Source: Candidatus Njordarchaeota archaeon (GTDB taxonomy: Archaea > Thermoproteota > JANJXX01 > Panguiarchaeales > Panguiarchaeaceae). Taken from it: 32,362 nucleotides of DNA. Both the position numbers and the translations under genes were made by a program. The stretch lies in contig JAGSHR010000087.1 in NCBI GenBank assembly GCA_029855985.1, positions 1 to 32,362 of the forward strand. The letters run 5' to 3'. Under the pieces are notes generated by a model. The model was given only the letters and a program-made list of their open reading frames with translations. It searched no databases and was not told the origin of the DNA. Each line of letters starts with the position of its first letter. Position 1 is the first letter of the stretch. This document shows, one piece after another, positions 7,202 to 16,234 of the stretch.

Positions 7202-9028
7202 TCAGTAGAGTTTTGAAATTAATTCGTTTAGGCCTAGTTCTTGTAGTTTTTCCTTTGTGGGTTTCCCGGTTTCCTTGTCCCATCCTCTTATCTCATAGTA
7301 TCTGTTTAATGCTTCACTTAATTCATCTGCGGGGGTTATCCCAGCTATGTTTCCGTTTTTATAGGGTTCCAATACGATTTTCGGAAGATTATCGTGTTCT
7401 CTTGTTACGCCATAGAGGTTGTTAATTCCACGTTTGAGGTTGTATAGTCTTTCACCTATTTGCATTAATTCTTTCGCTGATGTTTCCCAACCAGTCGCTA
7501 ACTTAGTTAAAGATGTTAATTCGCTAAGGGTCAAATTTGTGAAAATGCAGATTGAGAGAGCATTGTAAAGCTCCCTGAAGTTCTGGTGATTAATAACGGA
7601 TTCCACCTTGTCAACTAGTGTAAACCTATCACTTTGCGTTATACCCGCTTCCTCATCCTCGAAAGCTCCCATATCAACTAGGAAGTAATCTGCTCTATTG
7701 TGGTCGGCTCCATTGTTACTAGTCGCATACGAGAGGGCTTGACCAAATGAAGCACGGGGGTCGTGGGCGGGAATATCCAACCCCTTCACGGTTGCCACAT
7801 ACTCTAAGTCAAAACCGTATTTTTCTGCTACCCTATTACTCCCCTCCGCTAGGATGTCCCCAAATCCCTCTCTATCCCCGATCATTTTGACTAAATTAAC
7901 AATGTTTTCGCTGTCACCCCATTCTAACTTGAATCCAACGTCTTTCTCTGATAGCACACCCTTCTCAAACATAAAGTGAGCTAAGGCGATCACAGCACCC
8001 GTGGATATAGTATCCAATCCATAATCATTACAAAGATCGTTAGCCTCGATTATTTTCTTCAAGTCAAAAACCATGCTCTGAACACCCAACATCACAATTG
8101 ACTCGTATTCGGGGCCATCAACGTTCTTACTTGGCAAGCGGACAAGTCTACCGCAAGCAATGGGGCAAGCATAGCAAGCAATAGGGGAAACATCAAATTC
8201 TTCAACCAACGTTATTCCAGAAACGCTCTCCGCAGGGAACTCGCCCTCAGTGTAATATTTAGCTGGAACATCTCCCATACCATAACCGTAATCAACATAG
8301 AATGCGGTGCCGTACTGCCTAAAGAATTGGGCTCCCGTGGATTCTCTCACTTCAATTGATTTCTCCTTAGCGAAATCATAGAACTCTTCACTGAAAACCT
8401 CAATGTTTTTCTCTCCATAAACAACAATGGCTTTTAAGTTCTTGGAGCCCATCACAGCGCCCATTCCAAGCCGACCAGCCGCCCGCCCGTGATCATTCAT
8501 TATTGCAGCAAATCTAACCCTTTTTTCCCCCGCTCTACCAATCGCGGAAACCTTAACTTTAGAACCATGAACATTCTTCAATTCTTTTTGTGTATCGTAA
8601 AAATTGAGTCCCCACAATTCACTTGCATCAAGTATATCGACAGTTTCCTCATCAACGTAAAGGTAAACTGGCTTATCTGATTTACCAGTAACCACAATGC
8701 CATCATAACCAGCCTTTTTGAGGTAAGTACCCCAGTACCCCCCGCTACTTGATTCACCATAAAAACTTGTTAGTGGGGATCTTGACACCACAGAGTGCCT
8801 ACCCGATGAAGGAGTAATAGTTCCAGTTAGGGGACCAGTTATGAAAATAAGGGGGTTTTCTGGCGAAAACGCGTCAAAGTTCGCGTCAGTATATTTTAAT
8901 AGTAGATATGCTCCTAACCCTGAACCGCCGATAAACTTTCTATAAAGCTCTTCGCTAAGATTCATGGCTTCATGTTTCCTGTTTTTCAAATTAATTAGGA
9001 GGATTTTTCTCCAATATGGTTTTCTCAA
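7202..9028 (-). CDS. aor: Tungsten-type aldehyde:ferredoxin oxidoreductase
   Basis: Oxidises aldehydes to carboxylic acids and reduces ferredoxin, using a bis-pterin tungsten (or molybdenum) cofactor and one 4Fe-4S cluster; cytoplasmic. The protein has 608 residues, the normal length. The cluster cysteines are C285-x2-C288-x3-C292 (ACYACPIACG) and C494 (LSICIF), aligning closely with 288/291/295/494 of Pyrococcus furiosus AOR. Pterin-binding segments GRHSVVSRSP (77-86) and AGRLGMGAVMGSKNLKA (184-200) are intact, and H443 in GADHNRAD is in the region of the catalytic histidine. The start is TTG 9028 with GGTG 8 nt upstream. No MoaD or ferredoxin gene is adjacent. Which aldehyde is used (amino-acid-derived, sugar-derived) cannot be told; the nearby Liv and hutU genes make amino-acid breakdown plausible. 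Confidence 0.93.
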   Translation of the reverse strand: MRKPYWRKILLINLKNRKHEAMNLSEELYRKFIGGSGLGAYLLLKYTDANFDAFSPENPLIFITGPLTGTITPSSGRHSVVSRSPLTSFYGESSSGGYWGTYLKKAGYDGIVVTGKSDKPVYLYVDEETVDILDASELWGLNFYDTQKELKNVHGSKVKVSAIGRAGEKRVRFAAIMNDHGRAAGRLGMGAVMGSKNLKAIVVYGEKNIEVFSEEFYDFAKEKSIEVRESTGAQFFRQYGTAFYVDYGYGMGDVPAKYYTEGEFPAESVSGITLVEEFDVSPIACYACPIACGRLVRLPSKNVDGPEYESIVMLGVQSMVFDLKKIIEANDLCNDYGLDTISTGAVIALAHFMFEKGVLSEKDVGFKLEWGDSENIVNLVKMIGDREGFGDILAEGSNRVAEKYGFDLEYVATVKGLDIPAHDPRASFGQALSYATSNNGADHNRADYFLVDMGAFEDEEAGITQSDRFTLVDKVESVINHQNFRELYNALSICIFTNLTLSELTSLTKLATGWETSAKELMQIGERLYNLKRGINNLYGVTREHDNLPKIVLEPYKNGNIAGITPADELSEALNRYYEIRGWDKETGKPTKEKLQELGLNELISKLY

Positions 9029-9148
9029 CGGTCAAACACCCTAAAAAACTAATTGTGTCTTTCAAAAAATTTTTGAGAAAAAGTCGTTAAATAAAATATA
9101 AAATAATATTGTATTACACAAGTATTATCAAAAAACACCTTCACTTGT

Positions 9149-10882
9149 TTACTGGAATTTCCTACCCGTCCTTTTCTCATAATTCTCCTTTGCATAATCT
9201 GGCCAAGTCTCCTTATCCATGGGATACCAAACCTTTTTCTCTCTAGCAATCTTCCTTGATTTCTCGTATCCAGCATCAAGATGCCTTATTATTCCCATCC
9301 CAGGGTCAGTTGTTAGCATCGTAACAATTCTCTTCTCCATTTCTTTAGTACCATCAGCAACTAACCCAAAACCTGCATGCAAAGCGAGACCAATACCGAC
9401 GCCACCACCATGATGGAAGGCAACCCACGTTGCACCAGCAATAGCGTTCAAAGCATAGTTCAATACTGGCCAATCACCAATAGCGTCAGATCCATCCTTC
9501 ATGCCTTCTGTTTCGCGTGTAGGTGACGCAACAGATCCAGCGTCTAGGTGATCTCTACCGATCCATATTGGTCCGCTTAGCTTTCCTTCCCTCACTAGGT
9601 CATTCATTATTTTACCGAGTTTTGCTCTTTCTCCATATCCCAGCCAGCAAACTCTTGCAGGTAATCCTTGGAATTGAACTTGTTCTTTTGCTTTTCTTAT
9701 CCATCTTACTAAGCCTTTGTTGTAGCTGAATTCCTTGATTATGATTTCGTCAATTGTGTAGATGTCTTCTGGGTCACCCACTAAACTGGTCCATCTGAAG
9801 GGTCCCCTGCCCTCCTGGAATAACTCCCTCACGTAGAGGGGCACGAATCCCTCAAATGCGAAGGCTTGATCATAACCAGCTTGTTTTGCGTTATAGCGAA
9901 TACCGTTACCATACTCGAATACCACTGATCCCTTCTTCATGAAGCCAACCATTGCTTTTACGTGCTCAACCATGCTTTTTAGTGATAGTTCAACATATTT
10001 ATCGGGGTCATTTACCCTTAATTCATCAGCTTCCTCTCTGGTTAATCCCGCCGGGTAATATCCCCTTAATGGGTCGTGAGCCGCGGTTTGATCAGTAACG
10101 ATGTCGGGGATTATTCCTCTCTTTAACAATTCTGGGTAAACTTCGGCAGCGTTCCCAAGCAAACCAACGCTTAGGGGTTCTTTGTCCTTTAATGCGTTTT
10201 GAACCATTTCTAATGCTTCATCAAGGTCTTCGGTCCACTCCATTAGGTATTTTGTTTTTAGTCTTCTTTCGATTGCTTCCTTTCTGATTTCAACTATTAA
10301 TCCAACTCCATCATTCATAGTTATTGCAAGGGGTTGTGCTCCACCCATCTCCCCAAGACCTGCGGTTAGAACGAATCTTCCTTTTAGTGTTCCCCCAAAG
10401 TGTTTGTCAGCTGCAGCTGCTAGCGTTTCGTATGTTCCTTGTAGTATGCCCTGTGTTCCAATATAAGCCCATGATCCAGCGGTCATTTGCCCGTACATTA
10501 TTAATCCTTTTTGCTCTAGTTCAAGAAAGTAGCTCCAATCTGCCCATTTTGGTACGAGCACGCTGTTAGACATGAGCATTCTAGGTACATATTCGTGGGT
10601 TTTAAAGACACCTACCGGTTTGCCGCTCTGTATAAGGAGGGTGTCATCGGGATCCATTGACATTAATGTTTCAACGATTACTTCTAGGGCTTCCCAGTTT
10701 CTTGCGGCTTTTCCTGTTCCACCATAAACAATGAGGTTTTGGGGGTCCCTCGCAACGTTGGGGTCTAGAACGTTGAAGAGCATTCTTAGTATTCCTTCTA
10801 TCTGCCAGTTTGCAGTGTGTAGTTCATCTCCTTTTATTACCTCGATTGATCTTCTCTTGACCATGTCTAGGGGGTCTACCAT
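9149..10882 (-). CDS. hutU: Urocanate hydratase
   Basis: Second enzyme of histidine degradation: converts urocanate to 4-imidazolone-5-propanoate using tightly bound NAD+ as an electrophile. Family blocks are strong throughout, including [71 protein letters not shown] and [10 protein letters not shown]. The active-site cysteine region is present as [11 protein letters not shown]. The C-terminus extends past the core and ends in a basic KRTGRKFQ tail; total 577 aa is slightly long for the family. ATG 10882 is preferred over TTG 10885, with GAGGT 7 nt upstream. No hutH, hutI or formiminotransferase gene is in the window, so the pathway must be completed elsewhere. It diverges from the livKHMGF importer. 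It is 120 nt upstream of the oxidoreductase on the same strand, with an AT-rich spacer likely holding a separate promoter. Confidence 0.96.
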   Translation of the reverse strand: MVDPLDMVKRRSIEVIKGDELHTANWQIEGILRMLFNVLDPNVARDPQNLIVYGGTGKAARNWEALEVIVETLMSMDPDDTLLIQSGKPVGVFKTHEYVPRMLMSNSVLVPKWADWSYFLELEQKGLIMYGQMTAGSWAYIGTQGILQGTYETLAAAADKHFGGTLKGRFVLTAGLGEMGGAQPLAITMNDGVGLIVEIRKEAIERRLKTKYLMEWTEDLDEALEMVQNALKDKEPLSVGLLGNAAEVYPELLKRGIIPDIVTDQTAAHDPLRGYYPAGLTREEADELRVNDPDKYVELSLKSMVEHVKAMVGFMKKGSVVFEYGNGIRYNAKQAGYDQAFAFEGFVPLYVRELFQEGRGPFRWTSLVGDPEDIYTIDEIIIKEFSYNKGLVRWIRKAKEQVQFQGLPARVCWLGYGERAKLGKIMNDLVREGKLSGPIWIGRDHLDAGSVASPTRETEGMKDGSDAIGDWPVLNYALNAIAGATWVAFHHGGGVGIGLALHAGFGLVADGTKEMEKRIVTMLTTDPGMGIIRHLDAGYEKSRKIAREKKVWYPMDKETWPDYAKENYEKRTGRKFQ

Positions 10883-11135
10883 CAAAAAGACCTCGAGAAT
10901 TTAGTGTTCATCAATATAACTAGAAACATTAGTTGAAATTTATTATTTTGCATCTAAAGATGAAGAGAAATTAGCGTTATGCCCATTATTCCTAAATATA
11001 AGAAATTGAGTTAAATGAAATTTAAATAATTCCAAAGTCAATCTGTAGTAGGTTTTTAGAGGTGTCTACGTATTTCTGTTTATTTTGTTCATATGTATGA
11101 TTACTGAAATATTTCCAAATTTTTTCGATTTATAC

Positions 11136-11165
11136 TTTAATTTTAAAGTTACTTTAATATAAAGC
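11136..11165. promoter_or_regulatory. Tandem CTTT-N-AAAG palindromes upstream of livK
   Basis: Two near-palindromes lie side by side: CTTTAATTTTAAAG (11136-11149) and CTTTAATATAAAG (11153-11165), with centres about 16.5 bp apart. They end 6 bp before the livK TATA box, the place where archaeal activators or repressors such as Lrp/AsnC proteins bind. The AT-rich setting raises the chance of coincidence. Confidence 0.4.
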
Positions 11166-11171
11166 TAAAAC

Positions 11172-11180
11172 TTATAAATT
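11172..11180 (+). promoter_or_regulatory. TATA box of the liv operon
   Basis: CTTATAAAT preceded by an A-rich stretch is a good archaeal TATA box. A start about 26 nt downstream (near 11203) would leave a leader of roughly 40 nt carrying the AAGGTG ribosome site 7 nt before the livK ATG. Confidence 0.55.
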
Positions 11181-11241
11181 TTAAATTGTATAAACAGATA
11201 TAGCTTACTTAAAATTTTTTAAAAGTATAAGGTGTTTATAT

Positions 11242-12615
11242 ATGAAAAAAATTAACTTCGTAGCATTGTTGGGCATATCTATACTTCTAGTATTGGTTCT
11301 ATCAACTGTCGCGGCTCCCGCTTATGCGGTTAAACCAGTTAGTCACAAAAATAAAACGCCATTCGAAGAATATCCATATGGTGGCGAAATAAAGCTTGGG
11401 GCAACAGTTTCATTAACAGGGAAATTTGCTACTGAGGGTCAAAGAATATTAAATGGGTATCTACTTGCTATAAAGGACATAAATGAGAATGGTGGAGTAA
11501 TAGTCGATGGAAAAAGATACAACTTTACACTAGTTTACTATGATGATGGAAGCGATAAAACACAAGCTGCACAGCTTTACAGTAAGCTAATTGATCAAGA
11601 CAAAGTGGATTTGCTCCTAGGACCATACAGTAGCTCAATAGTATTAAGTGTTGCACCAGTAGCAGAGGAGAAGGGAATACCCCTCATTCAGGCTGGTGGA
11701 GCATCCGATAAAATCTACCAGCAAGGTTACACATATGTTTTTGGTCTCTACAGAGTAGCATCAACCTACACACAACCATTATTCGAATGGTTGAATGTTT
11801 CAGGAAAAATAAATGAAGTAGAATCAGTAGCAATATTCCTTGAACTAAGCGCATTCCCAGAATCAGTATACGCTGGTGCCCTAAAATACATACACAATGC
11901 TGGTTTAAACCTAGTTGGTGTATATAACCACACAAGTGGATCACTAACGGACATACCCAGCCAAGTTGACACGCTAAGAGCGCAAGGAGGAGCCGACATA
12001 ATATTAGCAATTGGACACTACGCGGATAGTAAAGCAGTTGTAGACGCAATCTACACAAAGGGTCTAAGACCAAAGATAATCTATGGAACAGTGGGAGTTC
12101 CAGAACCAAAATTCGTAGAGGAATTAGGTAAAAAGGCTGAATACGTAATGGGATTCGCTCAATGGGTCACAAACCTACCGGAAAGCGAAGCTCCAGGTAT
12201 CACACAGTTCGTCCAAGAATACAATGAAACATATCATGAAATGCCCGCTTACCACGCGGCGGGAGCATACGCGGCAGTACAAGTAGCAAAAGCGGCAATA
12301 GAGGCTGCTGGAACGTTCACCAATCATACAGCTGTAAGGGATGCTCTTAGGAGCTTGGATATAAAGACGATCTGGGGTAGAGTAAGATTCACAGAAACAG
12401 GAGTAATTGGTGGATCAGGATACATGGTTCAAATTATCAATGGTAACATTGAGACAGTTTATCCAAACTCATACAAGACACATGATCCAGTGTTCCCAAT
12501 ACCATGGGAGACTGGTGGAGCAGTATCTATTGATCCAATGCTTGTTGGTGGCGTCATAGCTGTCATTGTGATACTTGCAGTTGTATACTTTGTGTTCAAG
12601 AGGAAGGGGGCATAA
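11242..12615 (+). CDS. livK: Branched-chain amino acid ABC substrate-binding protein
   Basis: Extracellular type I periplasmic-binding-fold protein that captures an amino acid for the LivHMGF importer. A Sec signal peptide (1-29, hydrophobic core ILLVLVLST, likely cut after PAYA) is followed by the ligand domain (about 50-420) with the usual IKLGATVSLTGKFATEGQ opening and YYDDGSDKTQAAQLYSKLI. A C-terminal membrane helix (about 432-452) followed by KRKGA anchors it to the cell surface; there is no lipobox cysteine. Such C-terminal anchoring is common in archaea. Start ATG has AAGGTG 7 nt upstream. It is the first gene of livKHMGF. Substrate could be Leu/Ile/Val or another amino acid or amide; the divergent hutU raises the possibility of histidine or related compounds, which is inference. 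Confidence 0.93.
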   Translation: MKKINFVALLGISILLVLVLSTVAAPAYAVKPVSHKNKTPFEEYPYGGEIKLGATVSLTGKFATEGQRILNGYLLAIKDINENGGVIVDGKRYNFTLVYYDDGSDKTQAAQLYSKLIDQDKVDLLLGPYSSSIVLSVAPVAEEKGIPLIQAGGASDKIYQQGYTYVFGLYRVASTYTQPLFEWLNVSGKINEVESVAIFLELSAFPESVYAGALKYIHNAGLNLVGVYNHTSGSLTDIPSQVDTLRAQGGADIILAIGHYADSKAVVDAIYTKGLRPKIIYGTVGVPEPKFVEELGKKAEYVMGFAQWVTNLPESEAPGITQFVQEYNETYHEMPAYHAAGAYAAVQVAKAAIEAAGTFTNHTAVRDALRSLDIKTIWGRVRFTETGVIGGSGYMVQIINGNIETVYPNSYKTHDPVFPIPWETGGAVSIDPMLVGGVIAVIVILAVVYFVFKRKGA

Positions 12616-12666
12616 AATTCCTTAAATAATCACATATTTTTAAAACAAAACACGTTATATACTTTA

Positions 12667-12673
12667 TTTTTTT
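12667..12673 (+). terminator. T-run after livK
   Basis: A run of seven T within ATACTTTATTTTTTT in the 128-nt livK-livH gap resembles an archaeal intrinsic terminator. Partial termination here would make binding protein in excess over the membrane complex, as is usual for ABC importers. GGTG before livH (6 nt spacing) restarts translation. Confidence 0.4.
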
Positions 12674-12743
12674 AAAAAGCATGGCTATTTCTTTAAAATA
12701 ATTATAGATTTTTTCATGGCTAATAATAGTTTTTGGTGTTAAT

Positions 12744-13622
12744 ATGGATGGAATAAGTACCACCCTAATAATCCAGTTAATAATTAATGGAATACTGACT
12801 GGAACGTTGTTCGCTCTAATAGCTCTAGGCTTAACCATAATTTGGGGAGTGACAAGAATCATCAACATAGCGCACGGAGAATTCGTAATGCTAGGTGCAT
12901 TCATAACTTACTTTCTTGCGACAGGCTCTGGAGTGGATCCTTACTTGGCTGCTTTCGTTGCAGGTATAGTCATGGCTATTATTGGGATGGGGATTCAGTA
13001 CTTTCTTTATAATAGGATAAGAGATCAACCAGAACTTATAACCCTAATAATAACATTTGGCGTCTCTCTAACGTTGGTTGCATTGATGATAATGTTCTTT
13101 ACTGCCGACTTTAGAACATTAAACAACGTGTATAGAGATACACCAATAATGATCGGTCCAATAGTATTTAGCTTGGCAGATTTGATGGCAGCGATAATAT
13201 CAATCTTGTTGATATTTGCGATAAGCTTCTTTTTGAATAACACGTATCTAGGCAAAGCCATTTTAGCAGTAGCCCAAGATAGGGAAGCCGCATTGTTAAT
13301 GGGGATCGATGAGGAGAAAATCTACGTATTAACAATGGGGATAAGTGCTTTCTCGGCCGGTATAGCTGGTGGGATTTTAGCGACACTATACACTTTCACA
13401 CCCTATGATGGGGCAATTTACATGGGCTTAAGCTTCGCGATTACAATTCTAGGGGGCTTAGGGTCCATTCCGGGTGCATTGGTTGGCGCCATAATTGTTG
13501 GTCTGTTTAGAGCGGGAACAACCTTAATAAAATCTGGTTTAGAACCTGCAGTTGGCTTTATAATTATGATCATAGTGTTAGTGCTCAGACCTAGAGGATT
13601 ATTCGGGAGGGTGACCGAATGA
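12744..13622 (+). CDS. livH: Branched-chain amino acid ABC permease LivH
   Basis: One of the two membrane channel subunits of the Liv-type importer. The 292-residue protein has about eight hydrophobic helices and the family opening LINGILTGTLFALIALGLTIIWGVTRIINIAHGEFVMLGA. The cytoplasmic loop with AVAQDREAALLMGIDEEKIY (about 174-193) is the region that contacts the ATPases; the C-terminus ends with LRPRGLFG, standard for LivH. The start follows GGTG by 6 nt. The stop overlaps livM as ATGA, so the two are translationally coupled. All catalytic-complex partners are in the operon. Confidence 0.95.
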   Translation: MDGISTTLIIQLIINGILTGTLFALIALGLTIIWGVTRIINIAHGEFVMLGAFITYFLATGSGVDPYLAAFVAGIVMAIIGMGIQYFLYNRIRDQPELITLIITFGVSLTLVALMIMFFTADFRTLNNVYRDTPIMIGPIVFSLADLMAAIISILLIFAISFFLNNTYLGKAILAVAQDREAALLMGIDEEKIYVLTMGISAFSAGIAGGILATLYTFTPYDGAIYMGLSFAITILGGLGSIPGALVGAIIVGLFRAGTTLIKSGLEPAVGFIIMIIVLVLRPRGLFGRVTE

Positions 13623-14746
13623 AATGGTTAAAGAAAGAAAATGTGGACCCAATAAAATTGATCCAAGAGTATATAAGCGGTATATTGGACGAACTCCTCA
13701 GAGGTCCAGGTTTCAAGGCAATCATAAATATGTTAAAGAAGCCAACAGGCATTTTAGGGATAATCCTTTTAGTTGTATCAATGTTGCTGCCAATGATACC
13801 TGGAACGGGGTACTACATGGAGATACTCTGGTTCGTTTTCTTTTACATAACAGTTGCTGAGAGTTGGAACATAATAGGGGGTTACGGTGGTGAGGTAGAT
13901 TTTGGTCACGTTGTTTTCGTTGGCATTGGAGCATACACCGTTGGGCTATTCTATATTTGGTATCACTTAAACATCTGGGTTGGAGTGCTTTTGGGGGGCA
14001 TATTCGCAGCAATATTTGCGGTGCTCATTGGGATACCAACGTTAAGACTAAGGGGGGCATACTTTGCAGTTACAATGCTAGCGGTAAACGAAGCGGTCAA
14101 AAACATATTCCTCAACATGCCTGCCTTTGGTAGCGGGGAAGGAATCTACATTGGGCAAATACTAAGTGAAATCCCAGGAGTTGAAACACTCAACTATTAT
14201 GCAATAATATTGCTCTCAATATTTGCATTCCTAACAGCGCACTACATATCATACAGTAGACTAGGCCTATCATTAAGGGCAATAAAGGAGAGTATCCCTG
14301 GAGCATGCGCATCCGGTGTCGAAGTGACAAATTCAAAGATACTGTCATTCGCAATTTCCGCGTTTATAGCGGGTTTAGCTGGGGGATTGCTTATGATAAA
14401 CTTCTATCAGATAACTCCTGGAGAAGCGTTCAGAGGGGAAACAAGTGTTGAAATGATCATCATGACATTGCTTGGAGGCGCTGGAAATGTGTTCGGACCA
14501 GTTTTAGGCGCATTGATACTTGTGCCTTTGAAACAACTTTTAATCGGTGCTTTTGCTGGCATGTCAATAGTTATATTTGGTATGAAATTGAAGCTAGAGT
14601 TAATGTACCTTGTTGTATACGGTATAATATTCATCCTTGTGGTCTTATTCTTGCCGAAAGGGATAATGGGTTACTTGGAAGAAAAAGGGCTAGTTGAGAG
14701 GGAAAGCCTAGCTAGATACTCCAAAAAGGAGGAGGAGAGGGAATGA
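13619..14746 (+). CDS. livM: Branched-chain amino acid ABC permease LivM
   Basis: Second membrane subunit of the importer. After an unusual hydrophilic N-terminal extension of about 45 residues (KEEN-like charged segment before the first helix) come roughly eight to ten membrane helices, with the family blocks SWNIIGGYGGEVDFGHVVFVGIGAY (about 80-105), LRLRGAYFAVTMLA, and the ATPase-contact loop LSLRAIKESIPGACASGVEV. The C-terminus LFLPKGIMGYLEEKG is typical. 375 residues is normal. Start and stop both overlap neighbours in ATGA (13619-13622 and 14743-14746), with a GGGAGGGTG ribosome site inside livH. The charged C-terminal tail is longer than usual. Function is assigned from the family and the operon. 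Confidence 0.94.
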   Translation: MKWLKKENVDPIKLIQEYISGILDELLRGPGFKAIINMLKKPTGILGIILLVVSMLLPMIPGTGYYMEILWFVFFYITVAESWNIIGGYGGEVDFGHVVFVGIGAYTVGLFYIWYHLNIWVGVLLGGIFAAIFAVLIGIPTLRLRGAYFAVTMLAVNEAVKNIFLNMPAFGSGEGIYIGQILSEIPGVETLNYYAIILLSIFAFLTAHYISYSRLGLSLRAIKESIPGACASGVEVTNSKILSFAISAFIAGLAGGLLMINFYQITPGEAFRGETSVEMIIMTLLGGAGNVFGPVLGALILVPLKQLLIGAFAGMSIVIFGMKLKLELMYLVVYGIIFILVVLFLPKGIMGYLEEKGLVERESLARYSKKEEERE

Positions 14747-15504
14747 GTAAAGGAAAGGAAGTAATCTTGGAAACACACGACATACACAAGTACTTTGGTG
14801 GAATAAAAGCACTGAAAGGTGTCTCTATTCACCTTTACAAAGGTGAAATCTTGGGGTTAATCGGACCAAACGGTGCGGGAAAAACAACGCTATTCAATAT
14901 AATCACTGGGTACTACAAGCCAACAAAAGGAAAAGTGACATTTGAGGGAAAAGATATTACCGGGTTGCCCCTAAGAAAAATAACTAGAATGGGTATCGCA
15001 AGAACATTCCAATTAGTTCAAATATTTCCCAGCTTAACAGTACTTGAAAACGTCCTAGTTGGAGCACTAAACGGAAGAGAAGAAGTATTAACGTACGAAG
15101 AAGCCGTGGAGGAATCCTATAAAGCACTCGAATTTATAGGGTTAATTGATCAAGCAGACAAATTCGCGAGCCAACTTGTCCTAACAGATAGAAAAAAGGT
15201 TGAACTCGCTAGAGCATTAGCAACAAACCCAAAAATCCTATTACTAGATGAGTTAATAGCAGGTTTAAACCCAAAGGAAACCGATGAAATGCTAGAAGTA
15301 ATCAGAAAAATAAACTCGAGAGGTATATCCATAATCATGGTGGAGCACGTTATGAGAGCAATAATGAACATAAGCGAGAGGATCGTGGTATTAGACTATG
15401 GGGAGAAAATCGCGGAAGGAACACCCGAAGAAGTGGCAAACAACCCACGTGTAATTGAAGCCTATTTGGGAAGATTTGCAGGAGGTGTAAAGAAAAATGC
15501 TTAA
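14743..15504 (+). CDS. livG: Branched-chain amino acid ABC ATPase LivG
   Basis: Cytoplasmic ATPase that powers the importer together with LivF. Walker A GPNGAGKTT is at 41-49 and the Q-loop is in RTFQLVQIF. The ABC signature is not the usual LSGGQ but LVLTDRKKVELARALA, and Walker B reads ILLLDELIAGLNP with Leu after DE instead of Pro. Similar D-R-K signatures and non-proline Walker B residues are known in one LivG subgroup, so this is probably a lineage feature and not decay; the Walker B Asp-Glu pair is retained. The ATG overlaps livM and is preceded by GGAGGAGAGGG. The stop overlaps livF by 8 nt. Confidence 0.94.
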   Translation: MSKGKEVILETHDIHKYFGGIKALKGVSIHLYKGEILGLIGPNGAGKTTLFNIITGYYKPTKGKVTFEGKDITGLPLRKITRMGIARTFQLVQIFPSLTVLENVLVGALNGREEVLTYEEAVEESYKALEFIGLIDQADKFASQLVLTDRKKVELARALATNPKILLLDELIAGLNPKETDEMLEVIRKINSRGISIIMVEHVMRAIMNISERIVVLDYGEKIAEGTPEEVANNPRVIEAYLGRFAGGVKKNA

Positions 15505-16201
15505 AGTGAAAAACCTCCACGTATCATATGGGGATTTAAAAGCACTTTGGGGAGTTAGCTTCGAAGTCAATAAAGGGGAAATCGTCGGTTACCTAGGACC
15601 TAACGGAGCGGGAAAATCAACAACATTCAAGACAATAGTAGGCCTCCTAAAACCAGATAAGGGAGAAATATACTTGGGAAACGAGAGAATCGACGGAAAA
15701 CCAGCATACGAGATTGTTAACATGGGAGTCGCCTATGTCCCAGAGGGTCGCAGATTATTCCCATACATGACAGTCATGGAAAACCTAATAATGGGCTCTT
15801 ACCCTAAGAGAGCGAGGGAAAAGAAAGATGAAATGCTAGAATGGGTTTTCCAATTATTCCCAAGGCTAAAAGAAAGGAAAAACCAAATGGCAAGAACATT
15901 AAGCGGTGGAGAACAACAAATGTTAGCTATAGGTAGAGCGCTGATGTCCAACCCGTCAATTCTAATTCTAGATGAGCCGTCTCTAGGTTTAGCTCCCAAA
16001 CTCGTAGAAGACCTGTTCGAGATAGTTAAGAAAATAAACGAGGACGGTGTAACTGTCCTGATCTCGGAGCAGCACGTCCACATGGTATTCGAAATAATGG
16101 ACAGGGGATATATAATAGAGGAGGGGAGAATAGTTCTAGAGGGTGAACCAGAGGAACTTGCTGGTAATGAACACGTTAAGAAAGCTTATTTGGGATTATA
16201 A
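15497..16201 (+). CDS. livF: Branched-chain amino acid ABC ATPase LivF
   Basis: Second ATPase of the importer, pairing with LivG. Walker A GPNGAGKST, Q-loop-containing VPEGRRLFPYMTVMENL, a perfect signature LSGGEQQMLAIGRAL and Walker B ILILDEPSLGLAP are all in order. Length 234 is standard. The ribosome site GGAGGTG (15481-15487) lies inside livG and 9 nt before the ATG. It is the last gene of the operon. The stop is followed by a T-rich stretch and then by the convergent maf gene 25 nt away. The contrast between the canonical LivF signature and the divergent LivG one suggests the two ATPases have different duties. Confidence 0.95.
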   Translation: MLKVKNLHVSYGDLKALWGVSFEVNKGEIVGYLGPNGAGKSTTFKTIVGLLKPDKGEIYLGNERIDGKPAYEIVNMGVAYVPEGRRLFPYMTVMENLIMGSYPKRAREKKDEMLEWVFQLFPRLKERKNQMARTLSGGEQQMLAIGRALMSNPSILILDEPSLGLAPKLVEDLFEIVKKINEDGVTVLISEQHVHMVFEIMDRGYIIEEGRIVLEGEPEELAGNEHVKKAYLGL

Positions 16202-16216
16202 AAACAATAAAATTAA

Positions 16217-16234
16217 ATTTTATTCCTTATTTTT
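16217..16234. terminator. T-rich end of the liv operon / maf
   Basis: ATTTTATTCCTTATTTTT between the livF stop and the maf stop is a likely poly-T terminator for the plus strand. The two genes converge here, so transcripts from both sides end in the same few bases. Confidence 0.4.

Larger units (their letters stand above)
10883..11241. other. 359-nt divergent intergenic region, hutU/livK
   Basis: No credible reading frame or RNA gene is seen here. It is extremely AT-rich and holds the divergent promoters of hutU and the liv operon, including the livK TATA box, a GGTG-type ribosome site (AAGGTG, 11229-11234) and a pair of CTTT...AAAG palindromes described separately. Confidence 0.6.

Noticed and set aside
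9049..9279. A 76-aa minus-strand frame overlapping the end of hutU
   Set aside because: It lies in another frame inside the conserved hutU coding sequence and the following AT-rich gap; no ribosome site and no recognisable protein.
11242..11330. LivK as a lipoprotein
   Set aside because: There is no cysteine at the end of the signal peptide; anchoring is by the C-terminal membrane helix instead.
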